A DNA stretch of 64,000 nucleotides from Sphingobium sp. TKS (GTDB taxonomy: Bacteria; Pseudomonadota; Alphaproteobacteria; Sphingomonadales; Sphingomonadaceae). The position numbers were made by a program, and so were the translations under genes. Under the pieces are notes generated by a model that was not told the DNA's origin, did not search any database, and saw only the letters and a list, made by a program, of their open reading frames with translations. Within the stretch, counting starts at the first letter, position 1, and every line of letters starts with the position of its first letter. The stretch is from contig NZ_CP005083.1 of NCBI RefSeq assembly GCF_001563265.1, forward strand, positions 2,049,001 to 2,113,000, read 5' to 3'. Below are positions 39,371 through 48,088 of this stretch, in pieces.

Positions 39371-39589
39371 ACGATCTCGACGACCGCGACGGGGCGACCA
39401 GCGCGAGCGACATGACCGATGATAGAATAACTTGGGTTCTCTCCTGCACGGTGAATGAAGCGGGTTAGTGAGACATTGAGCCGATCACCCGGCTGCACTG
39501 CAACAGGAGCCATAGCTAAGAATACGGGAGCCCATGACGATCCGCGCCAGGAGCAGATAACATGCTCTTCATCAACGTGGAGTTCTATC
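39371..39589 (-). pseudogene. Methyltransferase gene, second fragment
   Basis: Encodes the C-terminal beta-barrel part of the PRMT-like methyltransferase: ELHVDEEHVICSWRGSSWAPVFLAM then VQPGDRLNVSL and ENPSYSIIGHVAR. Bounded on one side by the IS66 8-bp duplication GTTCTATC (39582-39589) and on the other by the IS3 duplication ACG. Translation across the joined duplications is in frame with fragments one and three. Confidence 0.88.
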
Positions 39590-39602
39590 GTAAGCGGTGT
39601 TT

Positions 39603-39805
39603 TCAGGCCACGGCGGTCCAAGGCATGAGTTCGCCGACGCTGTTGGCATGATGCCCATCGGCAAGTCTGGTGAGGGTTCTGGTCAGCCATTCGTGCGGGT
39701 TGATCTCATTGAGCTTGCAGCACTCGATGAGCGTGGCGATCACCGCCCAGTTGTCGCCGCCCTCATCGGAGCCGGCGAACAGGGCATTCTTGCGATTATG
39801 GAAAG
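39603..39805 (-). pseudogene. IS66 tnpC, 3' fragment
   Basis: Encodes the C-terminal 66 residues of IS66 TnpC (NRKNALFAGSDEGGDNWAVI then LTRTLTRLADGH and ELMPW). The first native codons overlap the duplicated AATCGCAA. Separated from the 5' fragment by the RIT element. Confidence 0.92.
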
Positions 39806-39813
39806 GTATGCAT

Positions 39814-39863
39814 AATCGCAATTATGCGAAGCGCCGGATTATGCGCAGGTGCCGACGGCGGGT
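39814..39863. repeat. RIT terminal inverted repeat, left
   Basis: 50 bp, exactly the reverse complement of 43210-43259. It contains the internal palindromic stretch CGCAATTATGCG and the CGCCGGATTATGCGCAGG region. Sixteen bases separate it from the left TTGCGATT copy. Confidence 0.95.
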
Positions 39864-39904
39864 CCAGTTGTTGCACCAGACCCGCCGCCACAAACTTCAC
39901 ATAA

Positions 39905-40912
39905 TCACAACGACTGCAGGAAGCTCATCAGATTGTCGGAGGCTCGGAAGCGCCCTGGCGCGGCGGCGCTTGGTTGCAGCTTCATCAGAGCCTGTTCCTT
40001 CATCGCGAGATCGGCTTCGACGTACATATGCGTCGTTGCCGTATCCTCATGACCGAGCCACAGGGCGATGACGGTGATATCGACGCCCGATTGAAGCAGG
40101 TGCATCGCCGTTGTGTGTCGAACCGTATGGGGTGTGACCGGGCGGTCAAGGAGCCCCGGATTCTTGCGACCTGCAGTCGCAACGGCAAGGTTCAAGCGCT
40201 GGGTGACGTTCGAGCGGGTCATGCGGCCGCCACTTCGGTTCGGAAACAAGATACTATCCCCCGAGGGATCGCCGATCTGGCGGCGCCAGGACCTGATCAG
40301 CGCGGCAGTTGGGCGCCAGAGCGGCACGCTGCGTTCTTTGCGGCCCTTGCCACGCAGATGCGCGGCGGGCTGCCCTTCAAGGACAACGTCCCGGCACCGC
40401 ATGCCGATCATCTCGGAAACGCGGGCGCCCGTGTTGTACATCATGCTGAACAAGGCGCGGTCGCGTTGTCCGGCCCAGCTAAGCCGGTCAGGTGCTTCGA
40501 GAATGGCGCTGATCTCGGGCCGTGACAAAAACCCGACCATTGATCGATCGAACCGCTTGAGCGGGATCGCCAGCGCCCGTTCGATCGTCGCCAGCGACGC
40601 AAGGTCGTGATGCGATGCATATTTAAGGAACGTCCTGATCGCGGCGAGACGTGCGTTGCGGCTTCGAACGCTGTTGCCTCGATCCTTCTCGAGATGGTCC
40701 AGGAAGGCGAGCAACAACGGCGCGTCGAGATCGGGCAAAGTGATGGCGGTGGGCGTTCGACGGAGTGCTGCCGCCGCGTAGTTGAGGAGCAGGCGCAAGG
40801 TATCCCGGTATGCCGCTACGGTCTGAGCGCTGACCGCACGCTGCTCGCCGAGATGATCCAGAAAGAAGCGCTGGACGAGCGTCGGCAATGTCGGGGGAGT
40901 AAGCTCAGCCAT
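39905..40912 (-). CDS. RIT tyrosine recombinase, third gene
   Basis: A 335-residue phage-integrase-type recombinase with an N-terminal SAM-like core-binding domain (about 5-100) and a catalytic domain: Arg in NTGARVSEMIGMR, HTVRHTTAMHLL (His-x2-Arg), GHEDTATTHMY (His and nucleophile Tyr). All catalytic residues are present. The start at ATG 40912 overlaps the end of the second gene by 8 bases. It resembles XerC/D-like integrases. Confidence 0.92.
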   Translation of the reverse strand: MAELTPPTLPTLVQRFFLDHLGEQRAVSAQTVAAYRDTLRLLLNYAAAALRRTPTAITLPDLDAPLLLAFLDHLEKDRGNSVRSRNARLAAIRTFLKYASHHDLASLATIERALAIPLKRFDRSMVGFLSRPEISAILEAPDRLSWAGQRDRALFSMMYNTGARVSEMIGMRCRDVVLEGQPAAHLRGKGRKERSVPLWRPTAALIRSWRRQIGDPSGDSILFPNRSGGRMTRSNVTQRLNLAVATAGRKNPGLLDRPVTPHTVRHTTAMHLLQSGVDITVIALWLGHEDTATTHMYVEADLAMKEQALMKLQPSAAAPGRFRASDNLMSFLQSL

Positions 40913-41864
40913 GAGCTGCCTCCCCGAAAGCGAAGTCTTCAAAGCGGTTGCCTGCGGTGGCCATCAAATCCGGGATGCCGGTCAAATACCAATAGGTGTC
41001 CGATACCTTTGCATGGCCAACATAAGTCGAGAGCGCCGCGATCGCATTGTCGATATCGGCACCTTCGGCTTGCCACCGTTGGATGCGTCTGCAGATGAAC
41101 GTGTGCCTGAGGTCATGGATACGAACGTCGCGATAGGCACCCCGGGCAACGATGCCCGCTTCGTTGCGCAACTTCTGGAAGGTCCAATGTACTGCGCGCT
41201 TTTTTAGCGACCGTGATGGGGTCGAGACGAAAAATGCGTCCTCAGCCACGCGCGGTAGAAAACGATCCCGCATGCCAAGATAATCGGCGAGTGCGACGGC
41301 GACGGTGGCGTGGAAAGGCACATGCCGCGATTTGTTGAACTTCGTCATCCGGACCGTCAGACATCGACTTCCGAGGTCCACATCAGCGCAGCGCAGCTTG
41401 ATCGCTTCGGAAACGCGCAAGCCGGTTGCGGCGATCAATCCGTAAAAGGCCTCGAACGCCGCGGGTCGAAGCCCGCCTTCCGGATCGAGACGGCGTGCCG
41501 CTGCGAGCAACGCCAAGATCTCGTCTTCCGTGTAGATATGGGGCGTGGCCCGGCGATGGGACTTGCCGAATATCTGAGTCTGCGGGAACTCCGTGGCCGG
41601 ATCTTCCCGCAGAAGGTAGGCGGCGAAGGGCCGAAGTGTATCGAGCCGGCGAGCCCACGCCCTCGGCTCGCGGCTGCGAGCATGCCCCTTCGCCCACTCG
41701 ATCGCGAGGTCCGATGTGAGAGAACTCCGATGGCCAGAGCCGTCGAAGAATCTGGCGAACGAACGAAGCTGGCTGGCGTTCGGCCCGGCGCCAAGAAATC
41801 CCAGCGTCGTACGTTCAGCAAGATAGGCCTCTACCTGCGCTGTCATGGTGATCGTCATCATCAC
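40905..41864 (-). CDS. RIT tyrosine recombinase, second gene
   Basis: A 319-residue recombinase. Catalytic residues: Arg in ATGLRVSEAIKLR, HDLRHTFICRRI (His-x2-Arg), and GHAKVSDTYWYL (His, Tyr). The ATG overlaps the stop of the first gene by 4 bases, and the 3' end overlaps the third gene, so the trio is translationally coupled. Confidence 0.92.
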   Translation of the reverse strand: MMMTITMTAQVEAYLAERTTLGFLGAGPNASQLRSFARFFDGSGHRSSLTSDLAIEWAKGHARSREPRAWARRLDTLRPFAAYLLREDPATEFPQTQIFGKSHRRATPHIYTEDEILALLAAARRLDPEGGLRPAAFEAFYGLIAATGLRVSEAIKLRCADVDLGSRCLTVRMTKFNKSRHVPFHATVAVALADYLGMRDRFLPRVAEDAFFVSTPSRSLKKRAVHWTFQKLRNEAGIVARGAYRDVRIHDLRHTFICRRIQRWQAEGADIDNAIAALSTYVGHAKVSDTYWYLTGIPDLMATAGNRFEDFAFGEAAHG

Positions 41865-43102
41865 GCCCTCCCTGGCCAGGGCATGGCCACGACCGACAGG
41901 CGGCGAAGATCGATCTTGGTATAGATCTTCGACGTGTCCAGGCTACGGTGACGCAAGACATCGGCGATGTGCTTCATGGGCGTGCCGTCGGCGAGCAGGC
42001 GGCTCGCGATGCTGTGACGAAGAACGTGGGGATCAGTTCGATCCAATCCGCATCGTATGAAAGCTGCGATCACCGCATGCTTGGCGACGCCTGCCCTGAT
42101 CGGGACGTCATACGGCGCGACATGGCGAACGAAGATCGCACGGTTGCTGGTCTTCGGTCGCTCATGGCGCAAATAGTCTGCGATGGCGTCGCCGGTGGCA
42201 GCCGGCAATGGAAGGCTGTCGGTGAAATGCGTCTTGGTCCTCGCTATGCGAATGATCCCGTTGCGCCAGTCGACGTCGTCGAGGCGAAGTTTTACGACCT
42301 CGGAACATCGGAGCCCGAGATCGGTGACGCATCTGACCATCGCGTAGGCGCGCCGCCGTGAGGGCAGATCATCGTCGAATGACGCGAGAACCGCGTCAAT
42401 CTGAGTTGGCGACAACACGTCGGGCAACTCCGCCAGGCGCCAATGCGCGGCCCGAGGAATCGCTTGCAAGAGCCGACCGACATCATCGCCCAACATCTTG
42501 CGAAACTTGAAATAACAACCGACTGTGCCGCCAGCGACACGCACGGCGCCAGCACTCCAACAACGGCCTTCACCGAGGACAAAACGCCGGACGACTGCCG
42601 GGTCGAGCTTCTCAGGATCAATCTCGCCATCACCGAACCGCTCGAGGAGCAGCTGGCGAATGATATGGATCCGCTGCCGCCGCGTCGTGTCCGCCAGACC
42701 ACCGACATCGCGCATGTAACGATCGAATGCTGCCAGTTCACCGTCGAGCCGGCCCCTCTGTTCGATCGCCGGAATCCGCCTTTGGGCACGAAGCACGTGC
42801 AGAAGGTGCCGGATAGCGACGCGCAACTCGTGGCGCAGCTTGCGAACCGGGTAAGGGCAATCGCAAGATGGCACATGGGTATCCAGGAATCGTCGTTGCG
42901 CCGCCTCATCGATCAGCGCGATGTCCAAGCCTTCCTCGGTCGCCCACTTCCCGAAATGCGCGACGCAAGCAAAATATACTCGCACTGTGTTCGGATGATA
43001 TCGGCCCGCTCGAAGATAGGAGACATACTCCTCCTCCACGGACGCAAAGACACTGTTCGCCAGCCAGCGACGCGGTCCCGGCTGCAATAGATCAGACTTC
43101 AT
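41861..43102 (-). CDS. RIT tyrosine recombinase, first gene
   Basis: The longest of the trio (413 residues), with a longer N-terminal DNA-binding part (about 1-200) containing the Cys pair SCDCPYPV and a catalytic domain: LGLRCSEVVKLRLDD (Arg), HVLRHSIASRLL (His-x2-Arg) and LRHRSLDTSKIYTKID (His, Tyr). Starts about 107 bp inside the right inverted repeat, where its promoter must lie. Confidence 0.92.
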   Translation of the reverse strand: MKSDLLQPGPRRWLANSVFASVEEEYVSYLRAGRYHPNTVRVYFACVAHFGKWATEEGLDIALIDEAAQRRFLDTHVPSCDCPYPVRKLRHELRVAIRHLLHVLRAQRRIPAIEQRGRLDGELAAFDRYMRDVGGLADTTRRQRIHIIRQLLLERFGDGEIDPEKLDPAVVRRFVLGEGRCWSAGAVRVAGGTVGCYFKFRKMLGDDVGRLLQAIPRAAHWRLAELPDVLSPTQIDAVLASFDDDLPSRRRAYAMVRCVTDLGLRCSEVVKLRLDDVDWRNGIIRIARTKTHFTDSLPLPAATGDAIADYLRHERPKTSNRAIFVRHVAPYDVPIRAGVAKHAVIAAFIRCGLDRTDPHVLRHSIASRLLADGTPMKHIADVLRHRSLDTSKIYTKIDLRRLSVVAMPWPGRA

Positions 43103-43209
43103 GAAAGGCTCCTCTCCAGATGGTGGGTGGAGAGGAAGGCGTATTATGTGCAGCTGAAGTTAGTCATGCTGCAACATGTGCGACGAAAAAAAATGGCGGA
43201 CTGGGCACA

Positions 43210-43259
43210 ACCCGCCGTCGGCACCTGCGCATAATCCGGCGCTTCGCATAATTGCGATT
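43210..43259. repeat. RIT terminal inverted repeat, right
   Basis: 50 bp, exact reverse complement of 39814-39863, directly adjoining the IS66 tnpC 5' fragment. The terminal TTGCGATT (43252-43259) is the shared junction octamer. Confidence 0.95.
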
Positions 43260-44588
43260 GAGCGCCAGCGGGCGGATTGAGCGTTCGACGGTGTTGCTGT
43301 CGAGGTCGATGCGCCCATCGTCGAGGAAGCGGGAGAGGCCGTCCCAGCGGGTGAGCGTGTAGCGGATCGCCTCGCCGAGCTTGCTCTTGGTGCTGACCTG
43401 GCGGGCCAGGGCCTCGAGATGCTGGTGCAGATCGTCGATAATGCCGCGGCTGCGTTCGTGGCGAACCGCGCGCCGCTGCTCGGCCGGTGATCCTCGCACC
43501 TCGTCCTCGATGGCGTAGAGCATGGCGATGCGGCGCAGCACCTCGGTCGCTACCGGCGATGTGTCGGCCAGCTCGTAGAACTTGCGACGAACATGCGCCC
43601 AGCAGAAGGCGAGTTGGACTTGGCCACGCCGCCGGGCAAGCGCGGCATAGCCGCCATAGCCGTCGACCTGAAGGATGCCGGCAAAGTCGCCGAGATGGGC
43701 GTGAGGTCGCTCGGCCTTGCGGTCAGCGGCATAGACATAGGCCACCATCGGCGCATCCTTACCGCCCCACGGCCGATCATCGCGGGCATAGGCCCACAGC
43801 TGCCCGGTCTTGGTCCGCCCGCGCCCCGGATCGAGCACTGGTGCGGTGGTCTCATCGGCGAACAGTCGCTCGGATCGTCGCAGCCGCTCGAGGATGTGGT
43901 CGCGCAAGGGTCGTAGATACCAAGCTGCTCGCCCGACCCAGTCTGCCAAGGTGGAGCGGTCGAGTTGGATACCCTGGCGGGCGTAGATCTGCGCCTGACG
44001 GTAGAGTGGCAGGTGATCGGCGTACTTCGAGACCAGCACCTGGGCGATCAGCGTCTCGGTGGGGATGCCACCCTCGACGATCCGCGCTGGCGCCGGTGCC
44101 TGAACCACCGCGCTCTCGCACGAGCGGCAGCCGTAGCGCGGCCGGCGCGTGATCAGCACCCGAAAGGTGGCCGGCACCACGTCGAGCCGTTCGGATACAT
44201 CCTCGCCGATCTGGTGGAGAGTACCGCCGCAGCAGGGGCAGGCCTTGTCCTCGACATCGACGACCTGCTCGATCCGTTCCAGGTGCGCGGGCAGCCTGCC
44301 GCGGTTGGTCTTGCGCGGACGGCCAACACGGGTCGGGCTCGCCTTCTCCGTGGCGTGCTCCGCCTCGGCGAGAGCCGTCTCGACCTCCTCCAGGCAGAGC
44401 TGGAGCTGATCGGGATCGAGCTGTTCGGAGCGGCGGCCGAAGCGGTGACGCTGAAGGGCATCGATGATGGCCTTCAGACGCTCGACTTCGGCTTGAAAAG
44501 CCTTGAGCGTGTCGAGCTCGCGAGCCTGTTCGAGGACGAGCGCGCGGAGCGCTGCAACGTCATCGGGAAGGTCCGCTTCCAAGAGCAT
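43254..44588 (-). pseudogene. IS66 tnpC, 5' fragment
   Basis: Encodes residues 1-445 of the IS66 TnpC transposase: an N-terminal leucine zipper and HTH region, a zinc-binding CPCCGGTL, and the DDE core with LFADETTAPVL, ILQVDGYGGYAAL and LDSNTVERSIRPLALNR. It then runs into the RIT repeat and picks up about 30 foreign residues before a stop at 43164. The catalytic acids seem to be retained, but the C-terminal about 65 residues are missing. Confidence 0.92.
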
Positions 44589-44619
44589 GCAGGCACTGAA
44601 TCAGCAGAAGAATGCCCGG

Positions 44620-44976
44620 TCAAGCGGCGATCACCGGTGCCTTCGGCCGACGGCCGCCATGCACCCGCCGCCAGTCCAGACCCTCCAGAAGCGCGCCCAG
44701 TTGCGCCGCAGTCAGGCGCATTACGCCATCGCGGATGCCCGGCCACTTGAAGCCACCTTGCTCCAGCTTCTTGGCCATCAGGCACAGGCCCGTGCCGTCC
44801 CACCAGATGAGCTTGATCCGGTCCGCTCGCTTTGCCCGAAAGACGTAGATCACGCCCGAATAGGGCTCGCCGCCGTACTCAGCGCCGACCAAAGCGGCGA
44901 GCGAGTCCGCTCCTTTGCGAAAATCCACCGGACGCGTCGCCACCATCACGCGCGCGCCGGCACCAGGGCCGATCAT
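44620..44976 (-). CDS. tnpB: IS66 TnpB accessory protein
   Basis: A 118-residue IS66 Orf2 protein (MVATRPVDFRKGADSLAALV, VFRAKRADRIKLIWWDGTGLCLMAKKLE, FKWP), full length. Needed for IS66 transposition; its action is unknown. ATGA overlap with tnpA. Confidence 0.95.
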   Translation of the reverse strand: MIGPGAGARVMVATRPVDFRKGADSLAALVGAEYGGEPYSGVIYVFRAKRADRIKLIWWDGTGLCLMAKKLEQGGFKWPGIRDGVMRLTAAQLGALLEGLDWRRVHGGRRPKAPVIAA

Positions 44977-45428
44977 CGTGTCGCCTTGAGTGCTTCGATC
45001 ACCGCCGCGATGACACCCGCATCGGCGCCGCGGGCGATCTTCACCGCCACCCCGTCGATCTCCAGTTCGACCGCACCGGCCTGCGAGCGCCGGCGCTTCC
45101 GCGAGCGCCTGGCCGGCGGAGCCGGATCGCTTGCCGGCGGCGGATCGATCACCGCGGGGACGAACGAAGGCGCCGGCGCCGTGGCCATCGGCAGCGACAG
45201 GCCCTGGGCCTCCAACTGCTTGCGAAGCTCCCGGCGCCAGGTGAACAGCTGCGACGGGCTCAGACCGTGCCGCCGAGCAACCGAACAGACCGTCTCAGCG
45301 CCTGAATAGCTCTCCGCGACGATTGATGCCTTCACCTCGAGCGGCCAATCGCGCCGCTTGCCTGCACCCGTAAAAACCTCGAACCGCTGAACCACGCTCG
45401 TGCCAGCATCGTCACATGACATCATCAT
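44973..45428 (-). CDS. tnpA: IS66 TnpA accessory protein
   Basis: A 151-residue protein with an N-terminal HTH of the transposase_8/IS66 type (KRRDWPLEVKASIVAESY, VCSVARRHGLSPSQLFTWRREL), a Pro/Ala linker and a basic stretch, then VELEIDGVAVKIARGADAGVIAAVIEALK. The start is one of three consecutive ATG codons at 45428-45420; the longest was chosen. Confidence 0.92.
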   Translation of the reverse strand: MMMSCDDAGTSVVQRFEVFTGAGKRRDWPLEVKASIVAESYSGAETVCSVARRHGLSPSQLFTWRRELRKQLEAQGLSLPMATAPAPSFVPAVIDPPPASDPAPPARRSRKRRRSQAGAVELEIDGVAVKIARGADAGVIAAVIEALKATR

Positions 45429-45512
45429 AGCACCAGCGCACCTCCAACCGATCAAGGCGGAGACTCAGCGCTGCGCGTCACGCCCGCAAGGTGGGAGCAG
45501 AACAGCGCTTAC

Positions 45513-46308
45513 GTTCTATCCATAATACGAAACCACCTAGTTGACCCGACCGCGTAATATCGAAAACCACTTCGCCAGCGTCTCCCGCAATCTCCCTGGT
45601 ATCGAAGCGTAAATCCTCGAATATGTGCTTGTCTGCCAACAAGTGTGACTCAGGAAAGTTGAACGTGACAATGCGGCTAAGAGTGAAATCTCGACTAACG
45701 CTCTGTTTAATGCGCTGAGCATAATGATCTGCGACCGCCGTGCAGGCGGCGTTTCGATAAGGCGCTTCGACTACCGATGCAGGCGCAAACCAAGTTATGC
45801 ATCTCTTGGGCAGCATATGGCCGTCAGGCTTGAGCAGCCGACGCGCGTTTAGGAGCGAACCGACGGCTCCCTCGGCACTTCCTATCATTCCGATCACTTC
45901 CGACACGCATAAATCGGCTGGTTCGGCTGGTTCGATCTCGGTGGACGGCCCACAATGGACGGTGATGCGGTCGCTCAATCCCAGCTTGGCAATATGTACT
46001 CGCGCCGCCTCTGCCGATGCAGGCATGACCTCGATCGCATCAACGTGCGATGCTCCGGCTTCTGCACACATAATAGCGAGCGGCGCCGATGCACCCGTGC
46101 CAAGATCGACCACCCGTCTGCGCGGTGCTGCTCGTTGGATTGCTCCGCGATAGGCTGCGATCCGACCGCTGTCTTCCAACAACCAGCGGTAGAGATGATC
46201 GTCATATACCGGATACTCACCAATTGTCGGCCGACAAGTGATCTCGCTGCGCCAGCGGGCAAAGGCGCTGTCGAACGCTGCTCGCGGTGGCGGTGACGAT
46301 TCAGTCAT
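45513..46308 (-). pseudogene. PRMT-like SAM methyltransferase gene, first fragment
   Basis: Residues 1-265 of a class I SAM-dependent methyltransferase of the protein-arginine-methyltransferase type: motif I VVDLGTGASAPLAIMCAEAGA (about 66-86), acidic DAIEV, the double-Glu loop SEVIGMIGSAEGA (about 140-152), then ARRLLKPDGHMLPKRC and the barrel start. It ends at the IS66 duplication inside LWIER. Joined with 39581-39371 and 38129-38108 it gives 1029 bp (342 residues), in frame throughout. AAGGG precedes the ATG at 46308, 9 bp after the exporter stop. The acceptor substrate is unknown (protein Arg or a small molecule). Confidence 0.88.
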
Positions 46309-46319
46309 TGAAAGCCCTT

Positions 46320-47273
46320 TCAAACCGGCTCGGGCGTCGAGCGACTGTCGCTGGTCACGGCTCCTATCGAAGCCGCCATGATTGTCCCGGTTCCGATGAC
46401 CTGGGCGAGAGAAAGATGTTCAGCAAGAATGATCGCTGCCGACAACGCTGCCAGCGCTGGCTCCATACTCGTCAGAATGCCGAAGGTTCTTGTGGACAAA
46501 CCTTGTAACGCGACGATCTCAAGCGAATAGGGAATAGCGCTGGTCAACAGGGCGACAGCAAGAGCAAGTGGTAGAATATCGAAAGAAAGTAGATGACCGC
46601 CGGTATGCTCAAGACCGACCGGAACGGTTAGGATGGCTGCAATCGTGGTGCCATAAGCGACGGCTGCCTGGCGGCCTTGCGCTGCGGCACGCTTGCCAAT
46701 CCGTATGTAGACAGCCCAGCAAACGCCTGCCCCCAAGGCAAACGTCACTCCGCCGGCATTCAATCCCATGCCGGTCGTTCCGTAAGTGAACAACAGTGCG
46801 ATACCGATGAACGCGAGGACCACCCAGCACAAATCGATAGGGCGGCGCGATTGCCAGAGCGCGAGGCCAAGCGGCCCCGTAAATTCAAGGGCAACCGCCA
46901 CCGCAAGAGGCAGGCTATGGATCGCCAGGTAAAAAAGGAGGTTCATGCCGCCAAGTGCGGCTCCATAGAATAGCAGCGGGCGAATTGCTGCGCGATCCAA
47001 TCGCGTTCGCCATGGCCGAAAGATGATGAGCAGGATGCCCGCTGCCAGCCCTAGGCGAAGAGCCGTCGCCCCCTCCGCTCCCACGATCGGGAAAAGCGAC
47101 TTTGCCAGCGAGGCACCACTTTGGATCGACACCATCGCCACCAACAGCGCAGCGACGGGGATCAGAGGAAACGGTGCGGAGCGCGACCCGGTTGATCCGT
47201 CTGATACGGTGATGATCCTCTCGCTCAACGAATGTGAAGCTGACTCAGTAAGTCTCAGTTCTTGCATTGACAT
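46320..47273 (-). CDS. RhtA-like amino-acid exporter (EamA/DMT family)
   Basis: A 317-residue protein with ten hydrophobic helices in two EamA halves. The motifs LYFLAIHSLPLAVAVALEFTGPLGLAL and SAIPYSLEIVALQGLSTRTFGILTSMEPALAAL are typical of RhtA, the threonine/homoserine exporter. The start at ATG 47273 has AGGGGG upstream. It lies 11 bp after the diiron-type gene and 11 bp before the methyltransferase, so it is in the middle of the operon. It probably exports the cluster product or a toxic amino-acid intermediate. Confidence 0.88.
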   Translation of the reverse strand: MSMQELRLTESASHSLSERIITVSDGSTGSRSAPFPLIPVAALLVAMVSIQSGASLAKSLFPIVGAEGATALRLGLAAGILLIIFRPWRTRLDRAAIRPLLFYGAALGGMNLLFYLAIHSLPLAVAVALEFTGPLGLALWQSRRPIDLCWVVLAFIGIALLFTYGTTGMGLNAGGVTFALGAGVCWAVYIRIGKRAAAQGRQAAVAYGTTIAAILTVPVGLEHTGGHLLSFDILPLALAVALLTSAIPYSLEIVALQGLSTRTFGILTSMEPALAALSAAIILAEHLSLAQVIGTGTIMAASIGAVTSDSRSTPEPV

Positions 47274-47284
47274 GCCCCCTCGGC

Positions 47285-47995
47285 TCACGCAGCGATGGCG
47301 AGGGGAAAGATCGGCGCGAGCAAATCCTGCCACCATTGCCGCATCGCCGCAATCGCCTTGCGTCCACCGTCCAATGCGGCGCCGGGGCTGACGCCATCAG
47401 CACTGACGGTCTGCTGATAGGGATTGATCTCCTGTAGAAAGATTCCGAGTTCATCCTTGTGGCTCTGCTCGACTCCGCTCAGATGCATGTCGTGGAATGC
47501 CACCAAGGGCTTACCCTCGGCCGCAAGCTCACCACGCCTGATGACTTCCTTGGAGATATGCCGGAAAATCTCATGCTCGAAGATCGCCGCCGCTTCCGTG
47601 GCATACATGGCACCAAGCATTCGCGAGGGGTCATCCGATATCAGACCAGCGATACGGAAGAAGAAATACGAAGTGGGAGGAAACTCGTCTCTGGACTCGA
47701 TGGAAATGCCAATACGTTCCAACGCGGACTTATACATTGCGGCATGGCCGTTCTCTTCGGCCAGATTTCGCATCAATTCGGTGTGAATAGCCGCGTTCGT
47801 AAATTCAAGTGCTAGTTCCGCTCCTTGTGCGAGGAAGGTCGTATTGCGAGCCGAAAATTGATAATGCTCCAGCATTAGCCAGTTGAGTGAACGTGTATCG
47901 AAGTTCGCGAGGTTGGAGAGTTTAGATTTTACATGGGAAGTAAAAGCCAAATTCTCCGCGTCTATGACTCCTGCGAGTGATGATGATGCATCCAT
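47285..47995 (-). CDS. Heme-oxygenase-like putative diiron enzyme (TenA/HDO type)
   Basis: A 236-residue all-helical protein. Candidate metal ligands, in order: Glu43 (LMLEHY), Glu81 and His84 (EENGH), Glu134/Glu140 (EAAAIFEHE), His168/His171 and Glu176-x2-His179 (FHDMHLSGVEQSHKDE). This order and spacing resemble heme-oxygenase-like diiron oxidases (HDO; relatives include UndA, BesC and the SznF central domain) and the DUF3865 group. Such enzymes oxidise or cleave fatty acids or amino acids using O2. AGGAG precedes the ATG at 47995. First gene of the minus-strand operon, divergent from LysR. The reaction cannot be deduced. Confidence 0.75.
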   Translation of the reverse strand: MDASSSLAGVIDAENLAFTSHVKSKLSNLANFDTRSLNWLMLEHYQFSARNTTFLAQGAELALEFTNAAIHTELMRNLAEENGHAAMYKSALERIGISIESRDEFPPTSYFFFRIAGLISDDPSRMLGAMYATEAAAIFEHEIFRHISKEVIRRGELAAEGKPLVAFHDMHLSGVEQSHKDELGIFLQEINPYQQTVSADGVSPGAALDGGRKAIAAMRQWWQDLLAPIFPLAIAA

Positions 47996-48088
47996 TGCGA
48001 AGCTCCTAGAAAGCCATTCGTTATGTTTGTGGTTGGATGATCCACCATTGCCAGTTAGGATAGCTAAATATTCTAAGGGGTATTAAGC
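47996..48088. promoter_or_regulatory. Divergent promoter region with LysR-type operator candidate
   Basis: 93 bp between the diiron-type gene and the LysR gene, visibly A/T-rich. GGTTGGATGATCCACC (48032-48047) is a near-perfect inverted repeat and the best candidate for the regulator site. AAGGGG before the LysR start. Confidence 0.45.

Larger units (their letters stand above)
39798..43259 (-). mobile_element. RIT element (recombinase in trio)
   Basis: Three overlapping tyrosine recombinase genes on one strand, bounded by 50-bp perfect inverted repeats (39814-39863 and 43210-43259), inserted in IS66 tnpC. The 8-bp TTGCGATT occurs at both junctions (39790-39797 and 43252-43259) and is present once in the uninterrupted IS66 reading frame (Asn-Arg), so it is the target duplication or recombination core. 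This matches the definition of RIT elements known from proteobacteria. Mechanism and mobility of RITs are poorly understood. Confidence 0.92.
39590..45512 (-). mobile_element. IS66-family element interrupted by a RIT element
   Basis: Ends read GTAAGCGGTGTTTTC (39590 onward) and, reverse complemented, GTAAGCGCTGTTCTG (to 45512): the GTAAGCG ends typical of IS66. An 8-bp direct repeat GTTCTATC flanks it (39582-39589 and 45513-45520). It encodes tnpA, tnpB and tnpC on the minus strand. tnpC is split at codon about 444 by a 3.4-kb recombinase element, so this copy cannot make full TnpC. Without the insert the element is about 2.46 kb, the normal size. Confidence 0.95.

Noticed and set aside
39337..39690. 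An apparent 117-residue minus-strand gene
   Set aside because: It is a chimera: IS66 end sequence at the start, a methyltransferase fragment in the middle, and IS3 end sequence at the tail.
43164..44588. Full-length IS66 TnpC of 474 residues
   Set aside because: The final 30 residues are read from the RIT repeat; the native C-terminus is at 39805-39603.
45478..46323. A 281-residue methyltransferase as a complete gene
   Set aside because: The last residues come from IS66; the true C-terminus lies at 39589-39371 and 38132-38108.
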